Positions 18,181 through 27,143 are shown, counted from the stretch's first letter. The stretch: DNA of 64,000 nucleotides from CALINF01 sp039980455 (GCA_039980455.1 JBDXCG010000003.1:1116001-1180000), one strand, 5' to 3'. The notes: generated by a model from the sequence alone, not told the origin. A program made the numbers and translations.

Positions 18181-19263
18181 TTAGAGGGAACGCAACTGGG
18201 CCACTACAGCCTCGCCCATTTCTACCGTTCCAATCAGGCGATCATTCTGCGTGTGAATATCGGGCGTACGTAGACCCGCATCCAACACCGAACTGACCGC
18301 ATCCTCGATTGCGGTTGCGGCCTCCGGAGCCGCCAACGTGTAGCGCAGCATCATCGCCAACGAAAGAATCGTCGCCAATGGATTAGCTTTGCCCTGCCCT
18401 GCGATATCCGGAGCAGACCCGTGACAGGGCTCGTACATCCCCCGGCCATTCTTGTCGAGTGAGGCAGATGGCAGCATACCGATAGACCCTGTGAGCATAG
18501 CGGCCGCATCAGACAGAATGTCTCCAAACATATTGCCGGTAACGATGACGTCAAACTGTTTGGGAGCCATAACCAGCTGCATCGCTGCGTTATCCACATA
18601 CAGATGACTCAGCTCTACATCGGGATACTGCGGTGCAATGCTCTCCATCACTTCGCGCCAAAGCACCGTGGCCTCCAGAACATTGGACTTATCGACTGAG
18701 CACACGCGCTTATCGCGCTTGCGGGCAAGTGAGAACGCCAGATGGGCGATACGTTCTACTTCGGATTCGCGGTAAACATAGGTGTTGAAACCCTCGCGCT
18801 CGCCATTCTCCAGCGTGCGTATGCCGCGCGGCTCACCGAAATAGATCCCCCCGGTGAGTTCCCGCACGATGAGAATATCCAATCCCGCCACGATTTCCGG
18901 CTTCAGGCTGGACGCAGACGCCAACTGAGGATAGAGAATAGCCGGCCGCAAGTTGCCAAATAGTTCGAGCTCGGAACGAATGCCCAGCAGTCCTCGCTCG
19001 GGCCGCAATTCACGTGCCACGCTATCCCACTTAGGACCACCCACGGCCCCTAACAAAATGGCATCTGCCGCACGAGCATCACGCAGCGTTTGCTCGGGCA
19101 TCGGCTCACCGTGCACATCAATCGCCGCCCCTCCCAGCAAGCCGTGCTCAACCTCAATACCCAAATCAAATTGTGTATTCACCTGGGCGAGTACTTTTTC
19201 CGCCTCGGTAATAATTTCCGGGCCAATGTAGTCTCCCGGCAGTACTAATACTTTACGCGTCAT
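18181..19263 (-). CDS. leuB: 3-isopropylmalate dehydrogenase
   Basis: This 360-residue NAD enzyme oxidises and decarboxylates isopropylmalate in leucine synthesis. Family motifs ILLGAVGGPKWD, RPAILYP, ELTGGIYFG, DKSNVLEAT and the C-terminal metal and NAD site (NMFGDILSDAAAM, EPCHGSAPDIAG) are all intact. The usual N-terminal GDGIGPE reads GDYIGPE here (LVLPGDYIGPEI), a substitution near the cofactor site. It is 9 bp downstream of leuD in the leuC-leuD-leuB unit, and asd follows. Confidence 0.96.
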   Translation of the reverse strand: MTRKVLVLPGDYIGPEIITEAEKVLAQVNTQFDLGIEVEHGLLGGAAIDVHGEPMPEQTLRDARAADAILLGAVGGPKWDSVARELRPERGLLGIRSELELFGNLRPAILYPQLASASSLKPEIVAGLDILIVRELTGGIYFGEPRGIRTLENGEREGFNTYVYRESEVERIAHLAFSLARKRDKRVCSVDKSNVLEATVLWREVMESIAPQYPDVELSHLYVDNAAMQLVMAPKQFDVIVTGNMFGDILSDAAAMLTGSIGMLPSASLDKNGRGMYEPCHGSAPDIAGQGKANPLATILSLAMMLRYTLAAPEAATAIEDAVSSVLDAGLRTPDIHTQNDRLIGTVEMGEAVVAQLRSL

Positions 19264-19272
19264 AGCAACCTC

Positions 19273-19920
19273 TTACTGAACCACATCGAACAGCCACGGC
19301 GAAGACTCGCGCAACCGCTCCTGATAGCGACGAATAGCATCTGCACTTTGAAGTGTGATGCCTATGTCATCCAAACCGTTGAGCAAGCAATTTTTGCGAA
19401 ACCCATCGACCTCAAAATCTATGACGCGGCCTGTTGGCGTGGTGATCGTTTGAGCCTGTAAATCCACGTCCAGGCTATAGCCTTCTGTGGCGTACATTTC
19501 ATCAAACAAACCGTCTACAACAGACGCGTCCAGTGCAACTGGCAGCACACCATTCTTGAAACAGTTGTTAAAAAATATGTCGGCGTAGCTCGGCGCGATA
19601 ATGCACCTGAAACCGTAATCCTCCAGCGCCCATGGGGCGTGCTCACGCGATGAGCCACAACCGAAATTTTCTTTCGCCAGTAAAACCGACGCACCTTGAT
19701 AGCGCTCAAAATTTAGAGGGAAGTCGGGGTTTACAGGTCTTTTGCTGCTATCTTCTCCAGGTTGACCTTCATCGAGGTATCTCAACTCGTCAAACAGATT
19801 AGGACCAAAGCCGCTGCGCTTAATCGACTTGAGAAATTGCTTCGGGATAATGAGATCTGTATCGACATTCGCGCGGTCCATCGGCGCTACCAGTCCCTTC
19901 AATTGAGTAAATGCTTTCAT
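19273..19920 (-). CDS. leuD: 3-isopropylmalate dehydratase small subunit
   Basis: This 215-residue swivel-domain subunit forms isopropylmalate isomerase with LeuC. The motifs ANVDTDLIIPKQFLK near residue 20 and NFGCGSSREHAPWAL near residue 85 bind substrate across the subunit interface. Its ATG overlaps the leuC stop by 4 bp, which fits 1:1 coupling of the subunits. Length and motif order are normal. Confidence 0.97.
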   Translation of the reverse strand: MKAFTQLKGLVAPMDRANVDTDLIIPKQFLKSIKRSGFGPNLFDELRYLDEGQPGEDSSKRPVNPDFPLNFERYQGASVLLAKENFGCGSSREHAPWALEDYGFRCIIAPSYADIFFNNCFKNGVLPVALDASVVDGLFDEMYATEGYSLDVDLQAQTITTPTGRVIDFEVDGFRKNCLLNGLDDIGITLQSADAIRRYQERLRESSPWLFDVVQ

Positions 19921-21350
19921 GAGCGCCCCTCCCCTTGCTTGCCTATATCGGTAAAGTGGCCAGCAATCGCTGCCGCGGCCGCCATAGCCGGACTCACAAG
20001 ATGCGTACGCCCCCCAAAGCCCTGACGTCCCTCAAAATTGCGATTAGAGGTAGAAGCACAATGCTCACCCGGCCCTAACTTGTCGGCGTTCATAGCCAGA
20101 CACATGGAACAGCCTGGCTCGCGCCACTCCATTCCCGCGTCGATAAAAATTTTATCGAGACCCTCTGCCTCGGCTTGCGCTTTCACCTGACCCGATCCCG
20201 GCACCACAAGCACCTGCTTAATACTCTCTGCTACCTTGCGTCCGCGAATCTGTTCCGCGGCCTGGCGCAGATCCTCAATTCGTGAGTTGGTGCAGGAACC
20301 GATAAACACGCGATCGGGTCGAATATCGGTAATCGCCATGCCTGGCTTCAGGCCCATGTATTCAAGGGCTCGGCGAGTCGCTTGTGCGCGACTCTCTTCT
20401 TTAATTTCCTCTGGATCGGGTATCAGACCGTCCACAGGCAATACCATCTCGGGGGACGTTCCCCACGTGACCTGTGGCTTGATATCCTCAGCGCGCAGCG
20501 TCACAACCCGATCAAACTCTGCATCTTCATCAGAGTGAAGATCACGCCATGCGGCGACAGCCTGCTCCCACTGTTCAGCGCTAGGTGCATAGGGGCGGCC
20601 TTTAACATACTCAAGCGTCGTGTCATCCACTGCCACCATGCCCATTCGCGCGCCCGCTTCTATCGACATATTGCACATGGTCATACGGCCCTCCATCGAC
20701 ATGGCGCGAAGGACTTCACCGCCAAACTCAATCGCATAACCTGTTCCACCGGCTGTGCCGATTTCACCAATCACAGCCAAGGCGACGTCTTTCGCGCCAA
20801 CGCCTTCCTGCAATATGCCGTCTATGCGAATCAATAGATTTTTCATCTTTTTCTGGATGAGGCACTGGGTGGCAAGCACATGCTCTACTTCGGATGTGCC
20901 AATCCCATGCGCGAGTGCGCCCAGCGCACCGTGAGTCGAGGTGTGCGAGTCTCCGCACACCACCGTCATGCCCGGCAACGTTGCACCCTGCTCCGGGCCT
21001 ACCACGTGCACGATGCCTTGACGGATATCGTTGATCGGAATTTCCACTATGTTGAACGCATCGCAATTGTCATCGAGCGTCTGAACCTGCAACCGCGAGA
21101 CAGGATCGACGATACCTGCCACTCCACCCTTGCGCTCTTCGCTCTCCGTTGGCACGTTGTGATCGGGCACCGCCAGATTGGCATCCAGCCGCCACGGCTG
21201 ACGCCCCGCAAGTCGCAGCCCTTCGAATGCCTGTGGCGAGGTCACCTCATGTATCAGATGGCGATCGATGTAGATGATAGCGGTACCGTCATCACGCTGC
21301 TCTACAAGGTGGTTATCCCAGAGTTTGTCATAGAGTGTTTTGCCGGCCAT
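19917..21350 (-). CDS. leuC: 3-isopropylmalate dehydratase large subunit
   Basis: This 477-residue aconitase-family subunit converts 2- to 3-isopropylmalate. The three 4Fe-4S cluster cysteines are in FIGSCTNSRIEDL (~residue 350) and EPGCSMCLAMN (~410 and 413). The chosen ATG at 21350 reads MAGKTLYDKLWD, the family N-terminus, and has a strong GGAGGG ribosome site four bases upstream; the GTG/TTG four codons earlier is not needed. It is the first gene of leuC-leuD-leuB and faces a LysR gene across a 114-bp control region. Confidence 0.97.
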   Translation of the reverse strand: MAGKTLYDKLWDNHLVEQRDDGTAIIYIDRHLIHEVTSPQAFEGLRLAGRQPWRLDANLAVPDHNVPTESEERKGGVAGIVDPVSRLQVQTLDDNCDAFNIVEIPINDIRQGIVHVVGPEQGATLPGMTVVCGDSHTSTHGALGALAHGIGTSEVEHVLATQCLIQKKMKNLLIRIDGILQEGVGAKDVALAVIGEIGTAGGTGYAIEFGGEVLRAMSMEGRMTMCNMSIEAGARMGMVAVDDTTLEYVKGRPYAPSAEQWEQAVAAWRDLHSDEDAEFDRVVTLRAEDIKPQVTWGTSPEMVLPVDGLIPDPEEIKEESRAQATRRALEYMGLKPGMAITDIRPDRVFIGSCTNSRIEDLRQAAEQIRGRKVAESIKQVLVVPGSGQVKAQAEAEGLDKIFIDAGMEWREPGCSMCLAMNADKLGPGEHCASTSNRNFEGRQGFGGRTHLVSPAMAAAAAIAGHFTDIGKQGEGRS

Positions 21351-21392
21351 TGTGCCCTCCACCGCGATACGGTCTGCATGAGTAAGAGGCGC

Positions 21393-21421
21393 ATTTTAGG
21401 TTTGACTTGAAGATAACTCAA
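21393..21421 (-). promoter_or_regulatory. Predicted sigma70 promoter of leuCDB
   Basis: On the minus strand TTGAGT (21421-21416) and TAAAAT (21398-21393) are separated by exactly 17 bp, a near-consensus housekeeping promoter pointing into leuC. The -35 overlaps the LysR-type dyad and the promoter of the opposite gene. Transcription would start near 21386, giving a leader of about 35 nt, too short for a leucine attenuator. Confidence 0.65.
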
Positions 21422-21430
21422 ATTTATTAT
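21402..21430 (+). promoter_or_regulatory. Predicted sigma70 promoter of the divergent lysR gene
   Basis: TTGACT (21402-21407) and TATTAT (21425-21430) are spaced by exactly 17 bp. The two divergent promoters share bases 21402-21421, so RNA polymerase can occupy only one at a time. Confidence 0.6.
21407..21421. promoter_or_regulatory. Candidate LysR-type binding box (T-N11-A dyad)
   Basis: TTGA-AGATAAC-TCAA is a perfect 4+4 dyad around a 7-bp centre. It contains the T-N11-A signature of LysR-type regulators (T at 21408, A at 21420). It lies inside both divergent promoters, next to the lysR start, where autorepression and control of leuC would be expected. Confidence 0.55.
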
Positions 21431-21464
21431 TTTTATGTATTGAATTACCAATTGGAATATTAAG

Positions 21465-22358
21465 ATGGATACACAGCAACTGCGCGCTTTCCTGGAGGTG
21501 GCCCAAGCCCGCTCTTTTTCTGGCGCCGCCCAGCACCTAAACTTAACGCAACCGGCTATCAGCAAGCGCATTGCATTGCTTGAGCAATATTTGGGCACCG
21601 AGCTATTTGACCGGATCGGGCGCCATGTCAGCCTGACCGAAGCTGGGCAGGCGCTCCTACCCCATGCTCGCTCAATGGCCCAGCAGATGCTTGTGGCGGA
21701 ACGCAGCGTGCGTGATTTGGCAGGCGGTGTCTCCGGTGAACTGCGCCTGGCGACCAGTCATCACATTGGGCTGCATCGACTGCCTCCGGTGCTGGGGCAC
21801 TTCAAGCAAGCGTATGAGTCGGTGCAAGTTGATATCGAGTTCATGGATTCAGAGCAGGCCTTTGAGCAAATCCATCACGGTGAGGTTGAACTTGCCGTTG
21901 TAACCCTTGCCCCCACGCGTGCCGCCAATATCATCTCGACCACACTGTGGAAAGACCCATTGCAATTCATGGTATCCACCGACCACCCATTGGCAAACGC
22001 CTCAAAGGCATCACTAGAACAACTGGCAGAGCATGCTTCAGTCCTGCCGGGATTGAATACCTACACTGGCCAGATCGTCAAAAGCCTTTTTGATGAGCAC
22101 CATCTCGCACTGAATGTCTCGATGGCAACCAACTACCTCGAAACTATCCGCATGATGGCATCGGTTGGATTAGGCTGGACTGCTCTTCCCGCCAGCATGC
22201 TCGACAGCTCATTACGCACGCTGGAGGTTCCGGGGATAACAATGGAGCGCAATCTGGGTGTGGCCTATCATCGGGGTCGCAGTCTCTCGCGCGCAGCGCG
22301 AGCCTTTCTCGCAACTCTCGAGGAATTCGGTGATCGCGCCGACAGCAATCTAGCTTAG
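21465..22358 (+). CDS. LysR family transcriptional regulator, divergent from leuC
   Basis: This 297-residue regulator has an N-terminal winged HTH (MDTQQLRAFLEVAQARSF to about residue 60, with AAQHLNLTQPAISKRIALLE as recognition region) and a periplasmic-binding-like effector domain (residues ~90-290). It is transcribed away from leuC from a shared control region, so control of leucine synthesis is likely, as in several LysR/leu pairs. The effector is unknown. Its TAG overlaps the stop of the convergent thioesterase gene by 4 bp. Confidence 0.9.
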   Translation: MDTQQLRAFLEVAQARSFSGAAQHLNLTQPAISKRIALLEQYLGTELFDRIGRHVSLTEAGQALLPHARSMAQQMLVAERSVRDLAGGVSGELRLATSHHIGLHRLPPVLGHFKQAYESVQVDIEFMDSEQAFEQIHHGEVELAVVTLAPTRAANIISTTLWKDPLQFMVSTDHPLANASKASLEQLAEHASVLPGLNTYTGQIVKSLFDEHHLALNVSMATNYLETIRMMASVGLGWTALPASMLDSSLRTLEVPGITMERNLGVAYHRGRSLSRAARAFLATLEEFGDRADSNLA

Positions 22359-22849
22359 GACTTCGGCCCTGTCTTGAGTCCCGCGAGTGCACCGCCTTCG
22401 TCGCTGGGCTTGTTTTTCCACATACCCTTATGATCGGGAAAATAGAACGAGCCGCTGAAACGTACCACAGGCCCTTCGCTGCCGACTATCAGGCCCTGGC
22501 AGAAGCCGAATCGTCGCTTGGGGGACACCAGTTGTATCTCCGATTGAACCCAGTCGCCCAATCGACCAGCAGAGATAAAATCCACCGACAGATTGATCGT
22601 GGGGCTACCACCTTTGCCACCCCGGGCTAGATTAAGGTTGGCCGCCGCAGCCACATCGGCCATCGTCATCAACATGCCGCCGTGGCAAATGCCCATGAGA
22701 TTGCAATGTTGCTCCTGCACTATCAGTCCAAAATGTAACTCGTCGCCCTGCAAACGACGGTACCAAGGCTGTAGGTTGTCGGAAAAACCCATACCTTTCT
22801 GCATGAGTTCAAAGCCTTCAGGTACGGTTGATTCTGTAGTGTTCGTCAT
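22355..22849 (-). CDS. PaaI-type hotdog-fold thioesterase
   Basis: This 164-residue single-domain hotdog protein has the PaaI-like signature GICHGGMLMTMADVAAAANL (residues ~53-72), where the HGG segment and the following helix form the acyl-CoA thioesterase site. A strand with INLSVDFISAGRLGDWV follows. It probably hydrolyses small or medium acyl-CoA esters in the cytoplasm; the substrate cannot be predicted. It lies 45 bp downstream of a flavodoxin-like gene on the same strand and may be its operon partner. Confidence 0.82.
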   Translation of the reverse strand: MTNTTESTVPEGFELMQKGMGFSDNLQPWYRRLQGDELHFGLIVQEQHCNLMGICHGGMLMTMADVAAAANLNLARGGKGGSPTINLSVDFISAGRLGDWVQSEIQLVSPKRRFGFCQGLIVGSEGPVVRFSGSFYFPDHKGMWKNKPSDEGGALAGLKTGPKS

Positions 22850-22894
22850 TATGAGTTCTCTTAAATCTTCTCTGTTTTGGGCGGCAAGCAGTGG

Positions 22895-23350
22895 CTAGAA
22901 AATCCCCATGACCAATCCGGTCGCAAGGCCCTCACCCAGTTCTTGCGCCTTGCTTATATGCTCCTCGCACACCTCACCGCGCAAAATCAGAGGTTCGGCA
23001 GCAGGAGTAAACGGTACACCAGACAAAACGCGCTGCAATTGCGCAAGGGCTCCTCGGCCATCATTACCAGCACTGATGAGCACGCCATAGGGCAGCACCA
23101 GCCCAAGGTCGATCGCAGGGTAAAAAATCCTGTCCAGAAAGTCTTTCATACCACCGCTCAATGTTCCGGAATTTTCCGCCGCAATGCACAACAACCCATC
23201 ACCCGCGCGCAAATCGGCCGCGCCAATATCCCAGGCACGATGACGCTCCGCCTCTATCCCAACTTCACGTTGCGCGCCACGCAGGGCTGCAAGTGATAAC
23301 TGGGTGCAGGTGCCACTTTGGCTGTGGTAAGCAATGATTAAGCGTTTCAT
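22895..23350 (-). CDS. Flavodoxin-like/NADPH-dependent FMN reductase family protein
   Basis: This protein of about 151 residues has the flavodoxin fold. The N-terminal phosphate loop is IIAYHSQSGTCTQLS, followed by the LLCIAAENSGTLSGGMKDFLDRIFY segment (split, residues ~65-90) typical of FMN reductases. The ATG at 23350 has GAGGG seven bases upstream; the longer open frame to 23383 lacks one. It faces the CurA-type reductase gene across 186 bp, and both are likely redox proteins. Electron donor and acceptor are unknown. Confidence 0.82.
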   Translation of the reverse strand: MKRLIIAYHSQSGTCTQLSLAALRGAQREVGIEAERHRAWDIGAADLRAGDGLLCIAAENSGTLSGGMKDFLDRIFYPAIDLGLVLPYGVLISAGNDGRGALAQLQRVLSGVPFTPAAEPLILRGEVCEEHISKAQELGEGLATGLVMGIF

Positions 23351-23536
23351 TGTGCCCTCTTTTATCGCGAGGAATTGGAACACACACCGGCTCTGGTGTC
23401 ATGCCGACAGTCGGAGCGCGCACCGAGTGGCGAATTATACGGAGGTCTGCTGTAATGCGTGTTCCTGTATCCAATGGGTATCCACACCCGCCCAGTCGCA
23501 GCGAATAAGCTGTCCACTAAAAAGGAGTTCCAACGT

Positions 23537-24562
23537 ATGTCGCAACTCAACCGTCAGTGGCTATTAACCGCCAGACCCAATGGCATGATTGGTCCCGAAC
23601 ACTTTGAACTGGTTGAAACACCGATGCCAGAGCCAGACCTCGATAACGGCGAAGTATTGATTAAAGTTCTGATGCTGGGCTTCGACCCCGCCATGCGCGG
23701 CTGGGTAGAAGATGTCCCAAGCTACCTACCACCCGTGGAGCTGGGAACACCCATGCGAGGAAGCGGAGTTGGTCAGGTTGTCGAGTCCAAGAACGACGCA
23801 ATGCCCGTTGGCACGATAGTACAAGGGCTCACCAACTGGCAGGAATATTGCCTTGGCGGCGGCAATTCAGTGATGCCAATGCAGCCATTGCCACCGGGCA
23901 CCCCCCCGGGTACGGCTCTCGCTGCCTTTGGTACCACCGCCTTCACCGCCTACTTCGGGTTACTGGACGTAGGCGAGCCCAAGCCCGGCGAAACTGTATT
24001 GGTAAGCGGTGCTGCTGGCGCTACGGGTTCTTTTGTGGCGCAAATTGCCCGCATAAAGGGCTGCAAAGTTGTCGGCATCGCTGGCGGCGCTGAAAAATGT
24101 CAGTGGCTTAAAGAGGCATGTCATATCGATCACACCATCGATTACAAATCAGAAGATATTGACGCCCGCCTGTCGGAGTTGTGTCCCGACGGAATCGATG
24201 TCTTCTTTGACAACGTGGGCGGCTCCACGCTGGAAGCTGCGATTGGACACATGCGAGATTTTGGCCGTATCGCATTGTGTGGTGGCATCTCGGGCTACAA
24301 CGACACCGAACCAAAGGCCGGCCCCAGCAACCTGATGGAGCTGGTTAAGTTCCGTGTACGGATGCAGGGTTTCATCGTCATCGACTACATGGACCGCTTC
24401 CCAGAGGCCGCCGCACAGCTAGCGCGATGGATTGAAGCAGGCGAACTGGTTTGGCGTGAAGACGTCCAGGAAGGCTTCGAAAACGTGCCCGCGACCCTTC
24501 AGCGTTTGTTCAAAGGTCAGAATCAGGGCAAGCAAATGCTCAAGTTGGCCGACGCGCAGTAG
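23537..24562 (+). CDS. NADP-dependent zinc-free alcohol dehydrogenase-like reductase (CurA/leukotriene B4 reductase type)
   Basis: This 341-residue medium-chain dehydrogenase/reductase is of the zinc-independent double-bond reductase group. The family N-terminus is NRQWLLTARPNG, the cofactor loop VSGAAGATGSFVAQIA (~residues 155-170), and the FDNVGGSTLEAAI and RIALCGGISGYN motifs are present. The ATG at 23537 has a strong AAAGGAG site ten bases upstream, so the open frame back to 23459 is not used. It probably reduces the C=C bond of alpha,beta-unsaturated ketones or aldehydes. The next gene is convergent, 349 bp away. Confidence 0.9.
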   Translation: MSQLNRQWLLTARPNGMIGPEHFELVETPMPEPDLDNGEVLIKVLMLGFDPAMRGWVEDVPSYLPPVELGTPMRGSGVGQVVESKNDAMPVGTIVQGLTNWQEYCLGGGNSVMPMQPLPPGTPPGTALAAFGTTAFTAYFGLLDVGEPKPGETVLVSGAAGATGSFVAQIARIKGCKVVGIAGGAEKCQWLKEACHIDHTIDYKSEDIDARLSELCPDGIDVFFDNVGGSTLEAAIGHMRDFGRIALCGGISGYNDTEPKAGPSNLMELVKFRVRMQGFIVIDYMDRFPEAAAQLARWIEAGELVWREDVQEGFENVPATLQRLFKGQNQGKQMLKLADAQ

Positions 24563-24911
24563 TTTCAACGTAGTTACTCACGAGTTATCCACAGGCCAAG
24601 CTGTGGATAACTCTGGGCATAACCATTCCGCCCCTAGCACCCCTTTCTGCTGACGAGCGTCACATTTACGCTTCTAAGGTAGTTTCTAGCATACGTTTAA
24701 CAAATAAAAATCAACCACTTACGGTATTTTTATAGCATATTGTTAACGTCAGATTAACGAAACGCTGCTATTACAGCGCCTCGTGCGCTTGTGTGGATAG
24801 AGTTAGGCTGACAAGGTTTGCAGTCGCTAACCTTACAGTTGAGACTTTCCCTCTGGTTTCCTAATGCAATGCAGGCGCTCTCCATGCCTTACGGACGATT
24901 CCAAACGCCAA
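24563..24911. other. 349-bp intergenic region between convergent genes with DnaA boxes and an AT-rich stretch
   Basis: No open frame or tRNA is seen here. The region has an inverted pair of DnaA boxes at its left side, an AT-rich stretch at about 24680-24770 with repeated GTTAAC/TTTAAC words, a third box one mismatch from consensus (TGTGGATAG, 24792-24800), and a small GCGC stem near 24777-24791. Because both flanking genes point into it, neither needs a promoter here. That leaves the length and the DnaA boxes unexplained. Confidence 0.7.
24582..24613. repeat. 13-bp perfect inverted repeat made of two consensus DnaA boxes
   Basis: Two 13-bp arms (24582-24594 and 24601-24613) are exact complements around the 6-base centre GCCAAG. 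Each arm contains the perfect DnaA box TTATCCACA (24585-24593 forward, 24602-24610 reverse). No T-tract follows, so it is a poor terminator. The sequence fits paired DnaA binding. Confidence 0.8.
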
Positions 24912-27143
24912 TTACTGACTACCCAATGCACTGATCTGCCAGCAAGTATGTATTTTTTGATTGCGCTGAAAATCAGGATCTAAGGTTGCGGAGGTAATGT
25001 CCTTACAGTGATATTTTGACTGCACTGAAGTGGCTAACTTGAAGCCCCGCTTGTTAGTGGAGAAGTACAACACGCCGTCGGGACGCAATCGCAACATCGC
25101 GCCATTCACCAAGCTCTCATGGTCGCGCTGCACATCGAAGCTATCGCTCATGGCTGCGCTGTTGGAGAACGACGGCGGGTCCAGCATGATCAGGTCGAAC
25201 TGCCTGTCACTCGACGTCAGCCACTGTAGGCAATCTGCCTTTACTACCTCGTTTTTGTTCTCATCCAAACCATTATGGGCTAAGTTCTTTCGCAGCCAGC
25301 CCAGGTAGGTATTCGACAAGTCAACGCTGGTAGTAGAGCGTGCACCTGCGAGCACAGCGTGGATGGTAGCACTACCGGTATAGCAAAAGAGATTGAGAAA
25401 GTCTTTGTCGCGCACCTCCGCAGCCAGCCGCAGACGCAATGGACGGTGATCTAGAAATAGTCCCGTATCCAAGTAGTCGCGGAGGTTCACCAACAGCTTG
25501 GCAGCGCCTTCACTTACAGACATCAACTCGCCACGCTCGCCATGACGTTCGTACTGGGCAGTGCCTCGCTGGCGCTTGCGCTGTTTAAGCACAATTGCTG
25601 AAGCGGGAACGTCTAATGCGACCGGGATAGCCTGCATGACTTCCTGTAATCGTCGTGCCGCCGACTCCTCCGGGACATCACGCGGGGCTTGATACTCAGC
25701 CACATGCACCTGATCACCGTAGAGATCAACAGCAACGGCATATTCGGGCATATCTGCGTCGTAAAGGCGGTAGCACTGTATCGCTTCGCGCTTTACCCAA
25801 GACGCCAGTCGGCGGCGGTTTTTACGCAATCGATTGGCAAACATCTGTGCGCCTGGTGACAACTCCCCGGGGCTCGATGGAGCAATGTCCTGATTAGAGT
25901 TTGAGTCGGGCGACTGACCCTTGCCACCTTCACCGGCATCAGGCGCCGCATATCGTGGCTTGAACACATTGTTGTTGAGCTCAAAAAGATACAACGTTGC
26001 AGGTAGTGTGCCGTTATAAAGCGAGTATTGTTTGTGGCTGCGCAAGCCAATCGCCCTGCCCAATTCTTTCTCGGATGTGAATATCGCGGCATGCCAGCCA
26101 CTGAATTCTCGTGACATAAGCTCGCCGAGCTGCTGATAGAGATACACCAAACTGCGCTTCTCACCCAAGCGCTCTCCATAGGGCGGGTTACATATAACCA
26201 GCCCGGTAGGCATCGACATATGCGTTGGGCGCGTGAGTTCGGCCAGCGGCTTTACGCTCACACGCACTGATTTACCCAGCCCGACCTTCGCAATATTCTC
26301 CTGGGCTCGACGAAGGACCTCAGGATTGGCATCGTAGCCACGCATTTCAGGTAACTGACGCGCCCTGCCCTGCTCAGCACGGGTGCGAGCATCTGCCAAC
26401 AGAGCATGCCACTGCTGCGGATTGTGTCCACGCCAGCGCTCGAAACCAAACCGCTCTCGCAGAAGCCCCGGCGCTATGTCTGCAGCCATCATTGCGGCCT
26501 CCAGCAGCAACGTAGCCGCACCACACATTGGATCGAGTAATGCACCACCACGCGCTGCCATGCCCGGCCAATCGGCGCGTAACAATAGCGCAGCTGCCAG
26601 GTTTTCCTTCAAGGGCGCCTCACCCGCCTGAAGCCTGTAGTTTCTGCGATGCAAAGACCCCCCAGAAAAATCCAGGCCTACATGGGTTTTACCTTTGGAT
26701 AGTCTGATATTCAGGCGAATATCCGGGTCTTTGCGAGCAACCGAGGGTCTCTCACCGACATGTGCTTGAAACCAGTCTACGATCGCATCTTTGCTCTTCT
26801 GTGCACCAAACTGCGTATTACGAATCTCTTTGTTCTCACCGGAGAAATCTACAGCCAGCGTCTCTTTTGCAGAGAGCACCTCGCCCCAGTTGATGCTATA
26901 GACACCCTGATAGAGGCTGGCGGCATCCGATACATCAAAACTCGCAAGAGGCAATATCACGCGATTTGCCAGCCGTGACCACAGGCACGCACGGTAGGCG
27001 ATGGCTAGCGGGCCGTCAAAATACACACCCCCAACGGTCTCTCGCACCGCCGTAGCCCCAAGCGTATCAAGCTCGGCATAGAGCAGGCTCTCGATACCCC
27101 TTGGGCACGCTGCGTACCACTGGCTTGCTTGTACATCGCTCAT
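24912..27143 (-). CDS. rlmKL: Bifunctional 23S rRNA m2G2445/m7G2069 methyltransferase
   Basis: This is the 743-residue fused enzyme. The N-terminal half has a THUMP domain and the RlmL methyltransferase with NPPYGERLG (~residue 320). A low-complexity linker rich in Gly, Ser and Pro (~residues 400-435) leads into the C-terminal RlmK methyltransferase with LFCYTGSATIHA and MLDPPSFSNS (~residue 654). It modifies helix 74 of 23S rRNA during 50S assembly. Fusion of the two enzymes is usual in gammaproteobacteria. The ATG is preceded by an AT-rich stretch. Confidence 0.95.
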   Translation of the reverse strand: MSDVQASQWYAACPRGIESLLYAELDTLGATAVRETVGGVYFDGPLAIAYRACLWSRLANRVILPLASFDVSDAASLYQGVYSINWGEVLSAKETLAVDFSGENKEIRNTQFGAQKSKDAIVDWFQAHVGERPSVARKDPDIRLNIRLSKGKTHVGLDFSGGSLHRRNYRLQAGEAPLKENLAAALLLRADWPGMAARGGALLDPMCGAATLLLEAAMMAADIAPGLLRERFGFERWRGHNPQQWHALLADARTRAEQGRARQLPEMRGYDANPEVLRRAQENIAKVGLGKSVRVSVKPLAELTRPTHMSMPTGLVICNPPYGERLGEKRSLVYLYQQLGELMSREFSGWHAAIFTSEKELGRAIGLRSHKQYSLYNGTLPATLYLFELNNNVFKPRYAAPDAGEGGKGQSPDSNSNQDIAPSSPGELSPGAQMFANRLRKNRRRLASWVKREAIQCYRLYDADMPEYAVAVDLYGDQVHVAEYQAPRDVPEESAARRLQEVMQAIPVALDVPASAIVLKQRKRQRGTAQYERHGERGELMSVSEGAAKLLVNLRDYLDTGLFLDHRPLRLRLAAEVRDKDFLNLFCYTGSATIHAVLAGARSTTSVDLSNTYLGWLRKNLAHNGLDENKNEVVKADCLQWLTSSDRQFDLIMLDPPSFSNSAAMSDSFDVQRDHESLVNGAMLRLRPDGVLYFSTNKRGFKLATSVQSKYHCKDITSATLDPDFQRNQKIHTCWQISALGSQ

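Noticed and set aside
24563..24911. Whether this DnaA-box region is the chromosomal origin oriC
   Set aside because: Only two perfect boxes and one weak box are present, and no dnaA, dnaN, gidA or rpmH gene is nearby. Paired boxes outside origins are known, so only a DnaA-control site is suggested.
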